From Kalaharituber pfeilii (lineage: Eukaryota; Ascomycota; Pezizomycetes; Pezizales; Pezizaceae), in the NCBI GenBank assembly GCA_015179045.1, contig WHUZ01000105.1, positions 62,001 through 126,000 on the forward strand: 64,000 nucleotides of DNA, read 5' to 3'. This document shows, piece by piece, positions 42,501 through 54,500 of this stretch. Position numbers and translations under genes: made by a program. The notes beneath the pieces are model-generated. The model made no database searches, was not told where the DNA came from, and saw nothing but the letters and a program-made list of their open reading frames with translations. Positions within the stretch are counted from its first letter, which is position 1, and each line of letters opens with the position of its first letter.

Positions 42501-45500
42501 TTACTATAATTGTTACTAATATAACAATTTCTTTGTAGCGGGGGACAGTGCTCAATGTATATCTCGGGACTCCACATTCAGGATCAGTGACGTCAAAAAG
42601 CTATTTTTCGATATTTTTGAGCATACTGCAACAGCATCAGGCCAGCGCACCTTGTCAAGGCTAATGGAATTCAAACTGGCTCAGAATTACCGCTCTCACC
42701 AGGGAATTATTGCACTTGCGGTTCTTATCATTGAGTGTTTGTGCAATGGCAAGTTGAACGCAACCTCATGGTCAATAACCACACTGCTATGACTCATTGC
42801 TAACAATCAATGTGGTATTTCAGGATTTCCGGACTTGATTGACAAGCTTAGCCCAGAGATTGGAAAGTATTCAGGCCCAAAGCCTATATTCTTCGGTAGC
42901 CCTCCTGCCGTGTTTCCGTGCAGTCGCATTTAGTTGCTTTGCTAACAGCTACTAGCCGGCTTCAGAGCAGAGGAGGTTTTAGTTAATCAGTCCTTTGGGC
43001 TTGTTGATCTCTACGATCGACTGGCAGACTTCGGAGCCGATCAGGTGATCTTAGTCCGTGATGAGGAAGCGCAGCAGGAGATTCATTCGCGCATTGGTTC
43101 TGAGGTTTTGATTTTGACAGTATTGCAAAGCAAAGGCATGGAATTTGAGGATGTAGTGCTGCTGAACTTCTTTTCGTCCAGTCCCTATGTTTCCCACTAC
43201 CGCGCCTTGGATAGATTGATCAATTCAGTGAAATATGGCGATTTTGATCCAAAGCGGCATTCTGTGAGCAATATCCCTAGCTTCCCAACGCACCGCTGGA
43301 ATCCTAATACTGATATGTCAATAACGCTTTTCAGGTTCTTTGTTCGGAACTGAAGGTCAGTTAGCATCAAAGAGGCTTTATGTGACGAGTGCAGATTCTA
43401 ACATCTTAATTTAGACTCTTTACGTGGCAGTTACTCGCTGTCGGGCCAATCTCCGCATGATCGAGGAAGATACAAGCACGGCTAAAATCATCGTGGATAT
43501 GTGGACCACCAAGGTCGAAAAGCCCTTAATTGACGTAGTGCACCCAGGCGATACTGATGTACGTTGCTTCTGCGTAACAGTGAACAACGATGCCGTATAT
43601 GCTGCTGGTTTACTGATTCAACTTTGTCGTAGGCTTCTCAAAAAATCAAAGCTCTACGCTCAGGAAGCTCAGGAAATCCTGAGTTATGGCTTAAGAATGG
43701 AAGGTATCTCATGGAGAAGAAACTTTTCAAGCAGGTACAGTCTAGAATCTCGATTTTTTTATTTTTATTTTCTATTACTCGTGTGCCGCCCCAACTGCTA
43801 TGACGAGAAAAATCTCTACGGGCTAGGCCTAACAAGCTAACGGTATCATTTCAGGCCCTTTTTTGCTTCCAAAAGACACAACATAAACAGCTTCAAACTT
43901 TAGCATTAGCCAATCTTCGCCGCCAGGAAGCTGAAGCTCTTGCAATCTCGAAAACGTTGACCCCAGCAGTGCAAGAAGAGCTGCACAGGCTATATCGAGA
44001 GTCTGCGTATCTATTCCTAGATGCGGAACATCCTCTTGAGGCATCCAAATCCTACGAGGCAGCGCACTTATTTCGGGACGCTGCGGATATGTGGTCCAGG
44101 AGACTTCGACCGGACAAAGCAGCTCCCTTGTATGAAAGAGCTGGCGATCACAGCACTGCAGCGGACAACTACCACCTGGCGCAGATGTATGCAGAAGCAA
44201 CCAGAGCCCTCCGGCGGGGGGGGTTATATGAAGACCTTGTTGAATATTTAGAGCGGTAAATTATCACTTGTAGTTTAGCACCAGAGTTGAAACTAATTCG
44301 TGTTCAGTGTCAAGGATGATTTAGACCCCACTATCTACCAGAGAACATCAAGGCTTTGCAATCTCCTTGCTCATCAAGGCAAACTTAGCCAAAGCTACAA
44401 GACCAGATCATTACGTTTACTTGGTTCGGACCTGAAAATTGAGATGTTTTATCGGCAACGAGGCTATACCGAAGACCTTTTGGATCTATTCCGCTCTCAG
44501 AATCGAATCAAAGACGCATTTCAATATTTAGCCTCCATAGGCAAGGTTACAGAAGCAGTCCTCTTTGCGCCCTTCGACGACATGAAGAGTCAAATCCCAT
44601 TAAACGAATTGAACAGAATGCAACAGGTGCTACTCATCAGCGATTTGCGCACCACAATTGACGGGAAGCATCCAGTCTATGCGTTAAAACATCATCCTCG
44701 TGCAAGGCCAGGAATGGATCTGCTTTGGGATGCGCTTTACCGTAAATTAACATACATGTTGAGATTGGATAAGCATGCAGTAAAGCGAGAAGATCAGGAC
44801 CTCGATGGATATGGAGATACACAGGAGTATTTGAATATTATTGTGAGTCTGACGTTATGTTGGTCCATATATCGGATGAACTAAACTAATTTGAGACCTG
44901 CATCTAGGTTTTAGAGAGGATGGAGGAGACCCTAAGCAGAGCTCATCAGCTCGTTATGCTCCCTGTGGGTGCGATCAACTCTGGGCTTGAGGTAGCCAGG
45001 CAGTTATACTTCGCAAGGGAAAACCTCCCGGGCATCGCACAACGTTATGTTGGAGCCTACAAGCATGGAAATCGTGCTTCTTACAACCTCATTGCCACAT
45101 CACCTTTGTTATCGATGGGCGAGACAATGCCCAGGCAACTATCGCACGGGCAATTGCTGAGGATGTGTAGAAAGTGGTTCGGAAAGCTGGTCCTGAAGTC
45201 AACATTCATGTTTTTGGACAAAGCGTTCAGTCTCTGGAATGCCGCAAAGCCATCGACCTACTGTTCACATCAGGCACTCTCAGGTCAGTGCAGTACGTTC
45301 TCTTAAATCTCCAGAGTTGACAGACGCTAGGCAAATGTTCCAGGATCTCCGCAGGCACATGGCCGGTTCAGCAATGCCAATACCAACACTTAGGCTCTGA
45401 GGCAGAGCTAGACGTCAAGGCTTTAAACCATGTAGGTACTATATATTTACATCCTGAGACGTGTACGGCTTACTGAAATTTTGCCCGACAAAGTATATTC

Positions 45501-47752
45501 ATCAACTTGCGCGAACCATGTGTAAGCTGAAAATATTTTATGGGCGTACTCCTAGACAAGTGTTGCAGTTGGGGGAAGACTTGATGAAAGATTTCCGGCC
45601 CAAGCGTATGAAATAACCCATTCACTCCAACTTGGCAAACGCCATCTCTTGGATAGAAATTGACAATTGTATCCCTATAGAACGGAAATGGCTCGAGAGT
45701 CTTTTTGTAGAATTGACATATATATCTCCTGCGCTGCAGGATCCTGTTATGGTTGAATCTGCCCCAGTTTTCAACACCCATCTGGAGAATAATCAGGAAT
45801 ATCGCTGGCTGCGGCTCGATCTTCAGGCACTTGCCATGGATAAACACCTTAAAGAGGAATGGAATTCGAGAAACAGTTTCTCCGAGCTGCTAGAGCAAAT
45901 CCAGAGATCACAACAGCTAGGTATGTACCTCATCTATCCAAGGAGTATAGCCAGGGGTGCTCACAGAAGGGAATCAAACACAGGAACTCGGGCTGCCAGA
46001 TCCACCAGGATCACTATCTCAGAACTTGTAAACCGAACACTGCGGGACAAATATCTTGATGGAGCAAAACGGCAGGGACTAGAGCTCTTTCATCGGCGAC
46101 CGGTACTTGAAAGGAACTACCATAGACGAGCTGATGTCAGTTCACACCATGTGCTTGTCACGGATAGCCTACCACTGACACAATAATACAGTTGACAAGT
46201 CTACGTAGATTTTTTGATTCTGTGGACCACCTTGCGACTTCGCAATTGCAATCTTTTCATTCTGTGCTTTTCTTATATGAACGGATCGCCACATATCTGG
46301 TGAGTCATACTACCTGCTGCATGAGGTATTTTGCTAACACACGATAGCTCCTGGTCAGGGGTGACAGCGGAGCATTCCTGATCATCAAGTCTTGGATAGC
46401 GATTCATATGAAAGAACTAGGCAGTATTTATGCAGATTATCGTCGGCGACAAGCATCTCAAATACATTCGCCAATGCAAACCATGATGCGTGGATTATCG
46501 GGACTCGTTCGTAATCGTTCGCTTGAGGAACCAGGCGCTGTGAATGCCTGCCTTCTAGGCCTTGTCCGAAGCTTGCTCAACCTCACAGAAACATTCTTTC
46601 GAGAGGAAACCCACAAATTTAAACTTGGCGGGGATAGGAGTGCGACCGTTCCACGGCAGTTGATTATGAGACGATGTTTTGATATTATGTGTATCTGCAT
46701 TATCAACCTGAGTACAATAACACCACCGCTACCGGATTTTGCCGCAACATTGGACAAACTCAAAGTTGTGCGTTTTCCCTGATCTTGCTCCGAAAATACC
46801 AGACGGTTTTTTTTTTCTTTCTTTTATATCATTACTCGCGTGCCACTACCAGACGGTTATAAATACTGACCTTCGACAACAGTTCCTCGCTAGTCACGGA
46901 AGTTGGATGGGTATCAGGCTGCCCCAGCAATTTACGATGGAATATTTCTTGCATTGCATTCATGATGCATTTGGAGCGTACAGAGGGAGAGAAGGAATTA
47001 CTCTCGTCACAAATCTGGGCAATGATACCAGATTTGCTGCTTACAGGGGCGTGATTCAACGTATTCCAACCGCTAATTTCCACGAGATATGTCCTTCACA
47101 AGCGCCAGGTTCCCAACCTCAAGACACTGTAGATGATGAAACGCAAGAACAACTGTTCAGCACTGCCGAAAGACAAGCTGCAGAGGTAATTGCACGCATT
47201 TGGAGACAATATTGGCCACGTGCGAAGCAAAGAAGACAGATGATGGACACCCCATTGGGCCGTGCAACGTTTGCAATTGACAAACTTTATGAGAGCTCTT
47301 TACAGAGGCTTGGGAAATTAGAGACTCAGTATCCTGATCATCACTCTATCATACGACCGTTTTTTGAAGATATATACTTCACCTTCTGGCGCCATGCACC
47401 AGAGACGTACCAACTGGTCACCTTTTCAGAAGGGAAGGCTACGGAAACATCTGAAAGATACCAAAACTTCTTTACTTCGCTATTAGGGACTACCTATACA
47501 GATGCGGATTTGGAGAGGGTTGAGGAGTACTTTGAAGAGGTCGAATTGCACATTGCGAGTGTTGCCAATATGAGGAAGGTTTTCAGTGACGAGGGTGTGG
47601 ATAAGTTGTGTCGGGATTATTGCGCTTTCGCACCGAATATGCATATTGCGGAGTTGAAAAAAGCATTGACCAAAATGGGGAGGGAAGCAGAACTGATAGT
47701 CGAGCACTTCAAACGACTGAGCAGCAACAAGTATGTGGAGAAGATGCTCTAG
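39566..47752 (+). CDS. UvrD-type helicase with helical-repeat C-terminus (TRANK1-like)
   Basis: Nineteen exons: 39566-41012, 41141-42319, 42392-42466, 42539-42748, 42824-42895, 42956-43263, 43335-43355, 43415-43558, 43633-43734, 43855-44255, 44308-44842, 44908-45283, 45355-45431, 45494-45605, 45681-45920, 46023-46135, 46192-46299, 46348-46764, 46883-47752. All are in phase, giving 6807 nt, 2268 aa. SF1 motifs appear in order: I GRSGTGKTT (about 605), II VDEIQDQ (across intron 2), III GDSAQCISRDSTFR, IV AQNYRSH, V LQSKGMEFEDVVLL, VI LYVAVTRCR. The C-terminal half has TPR-like helices (EASKSYEAAHLFRDAADMW). Such proteins unwind or remodel nucleic acids using ATP; the role of the fungal group is unknown. 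Intron 4 is GC-AG and exon 7 is 21 nt. The introns ending at 45493 and starting at 46765 have weaker sites. Two introns hold LINE tails. The gene appears functional. Confidence 0.85.
43752..43807 (-). mobile_element. Old LINE tail inside a helicase intron
   Basis: Within intron 43735-43854. Minus strand: CTCGT...ACGAG (compensated version of CTCGC/GCGAG), then TAATAG and an A-rich run with interruptions. AATCTC on both sides may be a decayed duplication. Confidence 0.6.
46809..46846 (-). mobile_element. 38-bp tail-only LINE insertion in a helicase intron
   Basis: TACCAGACGGTT is duplicated at 46797-46808 and 46847-46858. The insert (minus) is GTGGCACGCGAGTAATGATA plus an A/G-interrupted poly(A). 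Without it the intron would be 68 bp. Confidence 0.88.
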
Positions 47753-47932
47753 TGTGGGTATAATCAACGCAGAATAGTGCGGGAGGCGTGTTGTGCTATT
47801 AAGCCTAATTTATGTATTATTTTATATTATTTTCCTGTGCGGCTGTGCCGAGCAATACCAATTGCGCCCACATGCCATAGCCGTAGCCGCCCTACCGGGT
47901 GATCTGGCCTTCACCTTTTTTATCATAAAAAA

Positions 47933-48035
47933 ATTTTCTCTATCTCATTTAGTTCCTGTCGATCACATGTACCTAACACATCGCCATAGCCCACAGGGCG
48001 GTAAGCGATAAATGATATAAAAATAAAAAAAAAAA
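47933..48035 (+). mobile_element. 103-bp LINE tail insertion
   Basis: TATCATAAAAAA is duplicated at 47921-47932 and 48036-48047. The insert has about 50 bp of 3' UTR, hairpin ATCGCC...GCGAT with GCCC-ACA-GGGC, AAATGATAT and A-rich end. Confidence 0.85.
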
Positions 48036-48047
48036 TATCATAAAAAA

Positions 48048-48100
48048 GAAATATTACGTAACCCCACTTTTAGCTATTCACCGTCCCTGCACCGAGGTCT
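48048..48100 (-). repeat. Degenerate family-2 tail
   Basis: Minus strand TGCAGGGACGGTGAATAGCT, then AAAAGTGGGGTTACGTAAT. Diverged family-2 terminus, at the edge of which the 103-bp insertion landed. Confidence 0.5.
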
Positions 48101-48235
48101 TTATGGCCCGGAGAGGGCACCTGTGCAGCTACATACAAAAACGTCCCTACATAAAAACGAGAATAAAATCAATCTCTGGGTAGGCCCGTGACACATTGTG
48201 CACTTTCTTGCCGCTAAGGTCCTAGCTCATGCATT

Positions 48236-48276
48236 ACTCGCGCACCGCTCTGTGGGCTATGGCGAGATTTGCAACA
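48236..48276 (-). repeat. LINE tail remnant without poly(A)
   Basis: Minus strand CTCGCC...GCGAG with GCCC/GAGC (one mismatch), TAATGC. No T tract remains. Confidence 0.6.
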
Positions 48277-48289
48277 ACGTAAACTCCAT

Positions 48290-48512
48290 CTCAATTCAGC
48301 AATGTCCTAAGAGGGCACCTCATACATACTGCGATGTTGCGAAATTGAGATAATTGACCACTGTAGGCATACTGGACATATTTGGCCAATTGAGCGCGCG
48401 CATCTGAGCAGGCGGTCAATTTGTGACCCGGGGCAGGAATTCAACCTCTGACACGTGCATGAGATATTGGGCATATTGGGCATATTGGATGTATTAAACT
48501 AATTGACCGCAT
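48290..48512 (+). repeat. Fragment related to the foldback-like element interior
   Basis: Shares AATTCAGCAATGTCCTAAGAGGGCA and GCATGAGATATTGGGCATATT motifs with 21175-21590. Bounded by two LINE tails. Confidence 0.5.
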
Positions 48513-48575
48513 GATTTTTTTTTTTTTTTTTTTATTTCATTAATCGCATGCCGCCCTATGGGCTATGGCGATAAC
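48513..48575 (-). mobile_element. LINE tail insertion (boundaries unresolved)
   Basis: T tract at about 48515-48533, then (minus) ATCGCC...GCGAT with GCCC-ATA-GGGC and TAATGAAAT. No exact flanking duplication was found, so the 5' extent is uncertain. Confidence 0.65.
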
Positions 48576-49526
48576 GGCGCTGCGTGTCTTGGTGCAAGTA
48601 CCCACGTCATGGAAGTCACCGCCTGCGACCTTCTTGTATCGACAAGCGGAATCTTTGCGACTCCTTAGCCAACCTTGACGCGACACTTCCCGGAGCGGTA
48701 TCCGCCCTGCAAAAGTTTGCCCTGTTAGGTACAGTAAGGTAAAAGCAGATCAACCACATGCTTCCGGAACAGGGCGCCGATCCGAATGGGGTAGCGCCGG
48801 ACGGTCTAGGTATATAATCTACGACAGCGCTGTCCTCGGCCGTTCGCCACCAAAGGGAGCTTGCAGTAGGACAGGAAATCTTCAGAATTCTAGTAAAAGC
48901 TGGAGTAGATGTGAATTAACAATATCAGGAGAAGATGATGCAGCTAATTTACGGCCGCATGTTTTCACAGTTAAGAACTTCGCTTTCTTATCTTGAAGCA
49001 AATGCCATACCCTGATATGGTTTATCAGATCCTGTAGCTCGCACTTTAATTTCAACAAACGCAGCCATTCGTTCCAGGAGATGAGCTATAGTGAAACATG
49101 CAGTTCGGGACTGGCTCTAACCCGGATTGGTTAAAGTTACTCCCGGGCTCGGGCACTGGGTGTTAAAGCCATTTTGGGTCCAGGTAACGTATAACTCCAA
49201 ATCCAAGATTCAAATATCGTATGTACTAGAAGATTACAGAATGAAGCCCCTTAACAGCTCATACACAGGTACATATGTATTTCCAGACCATATAGCATTA
49301 ACCAGAACATTATTCCTCCGCTTCCACAATTGATTATGAATTACCAAGGTGCCATTACACCACCTTGCATATATACCTACCATGAGTACAAATGAAACTT
49401 CCAGATTGCAAATACTTGTAGCCATCACAATTATTTTGCTCTTTCTGCGTTACTTCCCAAAGCGGCCGATCAGTTCTGCCCTGCTCACAAGGCCTATATA
49501 GCCACGCAGGAGTCCTGCGACAGAGT
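48576..49526. other. Gene-free stretch with a possible ankyrin scrap
   Basis: No intact gene. Near 48856-48917 a frame reads ELAVGQEIFRILVKAGVDVN then stop, the pattern of one ankyrin repeat; possibly a relic. Confidence 0.3.
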
Positions 49527-49925
49527 TTAAATTCGATATCCTGCATAGCCTCTGACGTTTCCACTTGCTTGGTCTCTCCTCCTCTCCCTCGCCCGTTTCT
49601 CTTCTTTCACAATCACTACTTGTGAATCTGATGGTGCGTCGTGTGCGTCGTGACCATGATAAAATCCGTATACATAATAGCCTTTCCCACGAGAGTTGAC
49701 GTAGGATGCTGGCATTACCTCAGACCCAGACCTCGCAGGAGAGGGGGAGCGAGATGAGGAGCGAGAGGAGCTTGCGGAAGTTGCTGGAGATGAAAGGGCA
49801 GGTGAGCGGGTCATAGAGGTCGCGATGGTAATTGTGGTTGAGCTGGCGCTGTAGACTGTCGTTGGAATGGAAGTTCCAGTGCCAGCCGACATTGAGGAAT
49901 TCGAACTGGTTGTGATGTGGATCAT
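49527..49925 (-). CDS. Small Ser/Thr-rich candidate protein
   Basis: 132 aa from ATG at 49925. The N-terminal two thirds are rich in Ser and Thr, with SSSRSSSRSPSPARSGSE, followed by GKGYYVYGFYHGHD and a charged end (VKEEKRARERRRD). A TATA-like stretch (TTTATATATTCGG) lies about 110 bp upstream on the same strand. No family recognised. SRSP-type repeats suggest a phosphorylated disordered protein. Introns or a longer product are possible. Confidence 0.4.
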   Translation of the reverse strand: MIHITTSSNSSMSAGTGTSIPTTVYSASSTTITIATSMTRSPALSSPATSASSSRSSSRSPSPARSGSEVMPASYVNSRGKGYYVYGFYHGHDAHDAPSDSQVVIVKEEKRARERRRDQASGNVRGYAGYRI

Positions 49926-50413
49926 TTGGTAATGAGGGTTGCAGATTTGCTGAGATGATAGCTTGGGAAGAAATTATCGTAGATTACAATATGTTGTGCC
50001 GAGCTTTGGATGATTGTTCTTCAGGCACAGCCGAATATATAAATTTACCAAGTAGTAGCGCTGCCTTTATCGTTCAATGATATCAAAAAAGAAAACTCGA
50101 CGAGTTTGATGGGGTTGTTTCTTGACGGAGTGAAGATAATGCGTTGAAGGCGGAATGAGCGTGAAACCGCAATCAAGTCTAATTTCCGTGGAAGCCTGGA
50201 AGGTCAGGGTCAAGTTAGCCAAGATGTATCCATGGGTCGTGAAAGACATAACTTTGTTGATCTAAGTCTAATTGACATTGCAAGAACTCATATTCGCAGC
50301 ACCACTCAAACGCATTGAATGGAATAGAGGCACATCAAATGAAAGTGGGTAAAGGGAACCTCAACAGGAAAAATAGTGGTACAAACATGCTGTGACGGAG
50401 AACAAGGCTAGGA

Positions 50414-50770
50414 TTATAGCGAATGCAGAACAGTATGGGGATATTTAAGGGTATTGTGCGTTATATGCAGGGAAGAGCAGTAATGGGTTCGATTATGTAC
50501 GCCTTTCCCATCGGAATTGCTTATGTAGGCGTGAACTGAAGGGATGAGCACATGGGCAAGCCGTATTGCTCCTAGTGCATTCTTTTGCAATGAAAGGGAA
50601 ATGGAAGCCGACACTAGACTGGCCGGAGCGGTGCATGCATATGTAATAGCTCTGAGATCTGTGTATGGAAGTGGAACCGGCGGGTGGAAGAGCGAATAAT
50701 GGGCTATTGTGCAGAAGAGTACCAGCGCAGGGAAAACGGAGAACGCGATGATCATGACAGCTGGATTCAT
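50414..50770 (-). CDS. Small candidate membrane or secreted protein
   Basis: 118 aa from ATG at 50770. Residues 1-30 (MNPAVMIIAFSVFPALVLFC...) form a hydrophobic segment that could be a signal peptide or anchor. The rest includes a further mildly hydrophobic part. No recognised domain, and composition alone supports it. It lies upstream of, and on the same strand as, the Ser-rich candidate at 49.5-49.9 kb. Confidence 0.3.
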   Translation of the reverse strand: MNPAVMIIAFSVFPALVLFCTIAHYSLFHPPVPLPYTDLRAITYACTAPASLVSASISLSLQKNALGAIRLAHVLIPSVHAYISNSDGKGVHNRTHYCSSLHITHNTLKYPHTVLHSL

Positions 50771-53700
50771 ATAATTTTTCGGGGAGTCAATATATGCTTG
50801 AGCTTACCTAGGGATTATAGACTTAAAAGTGGAAGGGTAATAAAAAGTGTACGAGAAAAGCGAACCGGCGCTGATGTAAAAGTGAAATGCCAAATAGGAT
50901 AACGAAAAGTTGGAAATGGATGTTAGCTTTGCTCAATTGAACAGGAAGCCTAAACACGAGTAAATAAAACGAATAAAAAAAGGGAAAAAAAAGCCGAAGA
51001 AGGAAAAAGGAAAATGAAAATGGAAATGAAAACGAAACCCCGCAGGCGTCAAGCTCGCTTCTGTATCGTATGGACTTTGTACTGTAGAATAAATGAAGCA
51101 TTGAAGCGCAGTTAATAGGGAGCCTTTATATTCATCGCTAGGCTTCTGCAAGCTAATCGGTGCAGAAGACACGACGTTGTGCCGCTATGGAGGAGGACTC
51201 GCAGTTGAGGAGGCGAAGTGAAGCAGAGGATGATCTAGGGGGTGCTTCTGGCGATCGAGCTTCACACGCTTCAGTCATTGTGGATGAGAAAGTCGTGCTA
51301 GCGGAGTTCAGCTCAAGCGGGGCCTTTGGTGTAGCAAAGTAGATGATCCCGTCTCGCCAAATTTGGCACTGCCAGTCGTCCAGTAGCCCCAGGAGCCAGC
51401 ACTGCCCACAATAAGCTTCATAGGCTACAACTTCAATGGTGTAGCAGAATTGCGACAGTAGAGGACATATTTACGCCGAGAGGTAGTTCAGACGCTTCAT
51501 GAGCCTTCCGTTTTTGCTGGGTTAGTATCAAGGCATTACAAAACCGTAGAGCAACAAGATACATGCTCATAACAGTCAAGCTACTAAGATTGAATTTAGG
51601 TTTTCAATTAGAGCACATGTGCATCACGAGCCATTGGTCACAGGTACACCGTCTGCGGCAGAAAATACCTACTACGCCGAAATTGACGTCCCTTTGGGCG
51701 TACAACATCTTGTCAGTTTCTGGACAGGTGTGTATTCCCTGTACTGCATGGGCCGTGGGTCAAATCCTGCACTCTTGAAACTCTAGACTCAGTTTCTTAA
51801 GTTGTTCATCATACGGTACTCGCGGGTTCGGAACGCTGCATAATAAATGTGCACTATTCCAAAAGGCGAATAGCGCATATGATTTATGCAGCTTTCTAAT
51901 ACTTTGCAAACCAGCTAGCACTACAGGTTGTGACCTCTTGACCCCTGCAGTAGGAAGGTCCACGCACGGAGAGCGGAAAATCAAGTAACAGGAAATGTTT
52001 ACCAGACGATGACACGGAGATTGCAGTATCTGTTCGGAAGTATATGGAAAATTTTCGCTCACCAATCTCCGCACAATGTCATAACCCGCCATTAACACAA
52101 TCGGTTGCGGTGCAAGTTACATGTTTGACGTCCCCAATGGTGCCCGGCGATTGCATTATGCGAAACAATCAGGTGCGCATTTGGTAGAAAATTAGAGGGA
52201 AGGAAGAAATTTTACTTGTAGGGCATTCTCTCTACTATTGTCTAATTGTTATTGTTTCGCCGTCTGAAACGTGACAACTCAAATCTGTGATCCGGTCACC
52301 TAAGCCGATGCCGCACTTAAGGCTCCGATTGCTCGCTAGTGGCGTCTCAAAAATAGGCGCAACTTCTTTGATGGTTGTGACACGGGTAGGGAACAGATTT
52401 CCGTTTACTAGGTGACATGCTGCGTTTGGAGCGTATATTTTAGAAATGTACTAATCAAGATTGAGATCTTGGAATATAACCCTATAAAGCGGGCTTGGTT
52501 AGATTAGAATGGAGGGCCGCTGTGCGTTGCTGCTTCATGGTTTCGGATTTAAATAAGGCAACAAGGCTGGTATTGTGATTGGCTGATTTAGGCGCGCAGG
52601 TGCTAGGGGGGAATCGTTGTTTTACTTTGTTGATGCCGTGTTGGCGTTGCGAACGGTGCCACGAGGCTAAAATGGTGTTGTTACGTCCCCAGTTGGTTTT
52701 TAAGCGCGCTCGTGTGGCGTATACACGCCACAACTATGTACTGGCTTCAGTTAGCACTGGGTCATTGCAGCATCCAGTGCCTGGGTTCGAGCCATTCAAG
52801 CCCGGTACTCCTTCTCCTCGGCGCTGACTACATGTGGTCACAAGACATGTAACTGTCATATAGATTATTATGGCGATAACTGGTATGACTCATGCGCTCA
52901 TATACACGTCACGTCCGTATTGCAGACGCTACTGTACTTGTGTGAGTTCTTATCAGATCTTACAAGTGGCCCAATGCCAAGTCCACCCCCTCGTTGTCGC
53001 CTGCGGTAGTGAATACCCCCAGCCCTGCATGCAAGATCCCTTTGGTTAACAAGGTCGGGAGTAGCCACAATGTCGGACTTGAAATGGAGCTGGAGAAGCA
53101 GAGAATTGATGGAACACAAAGGAGGAATAAAACGAGTTGAAAATCCGAAAGAGGGTGTTGGCACCAGGTGCTGTGCAAGTAATTCCAGTGTTTTGTTGTC
53201 ATATATATCTATTCGCCCAATCGCGAGTTCAGCTTTCTAAAGAGGGAGCTAGAGTTTCAGCAGTCTATATAGTCAACCGTACTTCTTTGCCCCTTAGGAA
53301 AATACCAGGTTTGTTTTCTAACGTGGCGATATGAGACTCGTCATTGATATTCGGACAGCGCCCCATAGAAGCTTTCTTCGTAGTGCTTCGGAAATACTCT
53401 GAGGTATGATAGTGGCATGAAACCATTCAGGGAGTTAGTTACACGGGGAGGGCACTGGTAAGCAATGGGACTAGCTCTGCTTCCGGGGAGGACCTGGGCT
53501 CCGTGTAATTCAAGCGGCATCTCCAGGAACAGCGAGAACACTTTTGCTACCGCTCCCGTAATGAGTTCACCTCGTGGTGCCTGAAGCCAAAACGGGCATG
53601 ATGGAGAACTCAGTTTCGCCGAGATTGGGGTGACTTCCCATGGGCGCAGATTCAAAGATTGACAAGCTTATCAGTGAAAGATCGCCCAGAAAATTTTTCA

Positions 53701-54500
53701 ACCCCCTGTCCAGATTCTCAAATCTGGCAGACCCCCACCCCCTCTGGCAGATTTCAGATACACAGAAATTTTTCGCAGACGAACAAAAGGGGTAAGGCTA
53801 CATAGAATTGAAAGTGCAAATCTAGTAATTTGCATTTCTAACCTCAACACCAAAATATTAAATGTAGCACACCGCTTAAATCGACACTAAATACTCATTT
53901 ACACCAAAATTTTCTCCACTCATACAGTTGATGAGTTCAAAGAAGCTCTTCTATTAATCATTTGCTTGAGTTTATTGGGTCTTCAAATTAAGCACAATGA
54001 CGAAGACGATTTTATTTGACTTGGGCTAAATTATAGCAAAATCCACAAGATCGCACTCCCTAGCAATGGCTTTATCACCACTCACGGATGCTAAGAAGTT
54101 GTAGTTGTGTGAGCGATCGGTGTAGATAATTTTGCATGCAATAATAGGTGCATCAAGTACTTGCCTTCGTGATGCCGCTGGCGTGTTGATGTGCTGACAA
54201 ATTTGAAAATCTGGGAATCTGAAAATTACATGTTGCGGGAATCGGGGTCTGGCGCAGAATTTGGACTAGGATTCTAGTCTGTGAATTGGATGACTTCCCG
54301 TCGGCTAAGACCCGATTCCCATCGCAACCACAAAATGAGGGAAGATCAACCCCCACCGAGTGGTCACCCTATATATGCACAGAAGAGGGTGAACGTACAA
54401 CTTTTATCAATGGTGAATTATGTGATTGGAGGTGATCATGAGTTCAAGATGCTGATGATTATTCGCTGGTGGGCGTTCTGACATTATTGCCATAAGGTCA
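50771..54500. other. Gene-poor stretch
   Basis: No gene is supported. The minus-strand frame 53655-53341 (WLQAPRGELITGAVAKVF, LPGSRASPIAYQCPPRV) has an ordinary composition and could be a relic or exon. Near 53694-53790 a short C-rich inverted segment (CCAGATTCTCAAATCTGGCAG) is seen. No tRNA. Confidence 0.3.

Noticed and set aside
45470..45847. 125-codon minus-strand frame in the helicase gene
   Set aside because: Antisense of exons 14-15, which join in phase with the rest of the helicase.
46136..46191. Frameshift in the helicase after TDSLPLTQ
   Set aside because: A 56-bp GT-AG intron from 46136 to 46191 restores the frame without any mutation.
51700..51780. Second B-box-like GGGTCAAATCC
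   Set aside because: No cloverleaf around it.
52740..52820. tRNA-like B box (GGTTCGAG) after a possible A box
   Set aside because: No acceptor stem, anticodon arm or T-stem pairing could be formed; coincidence.
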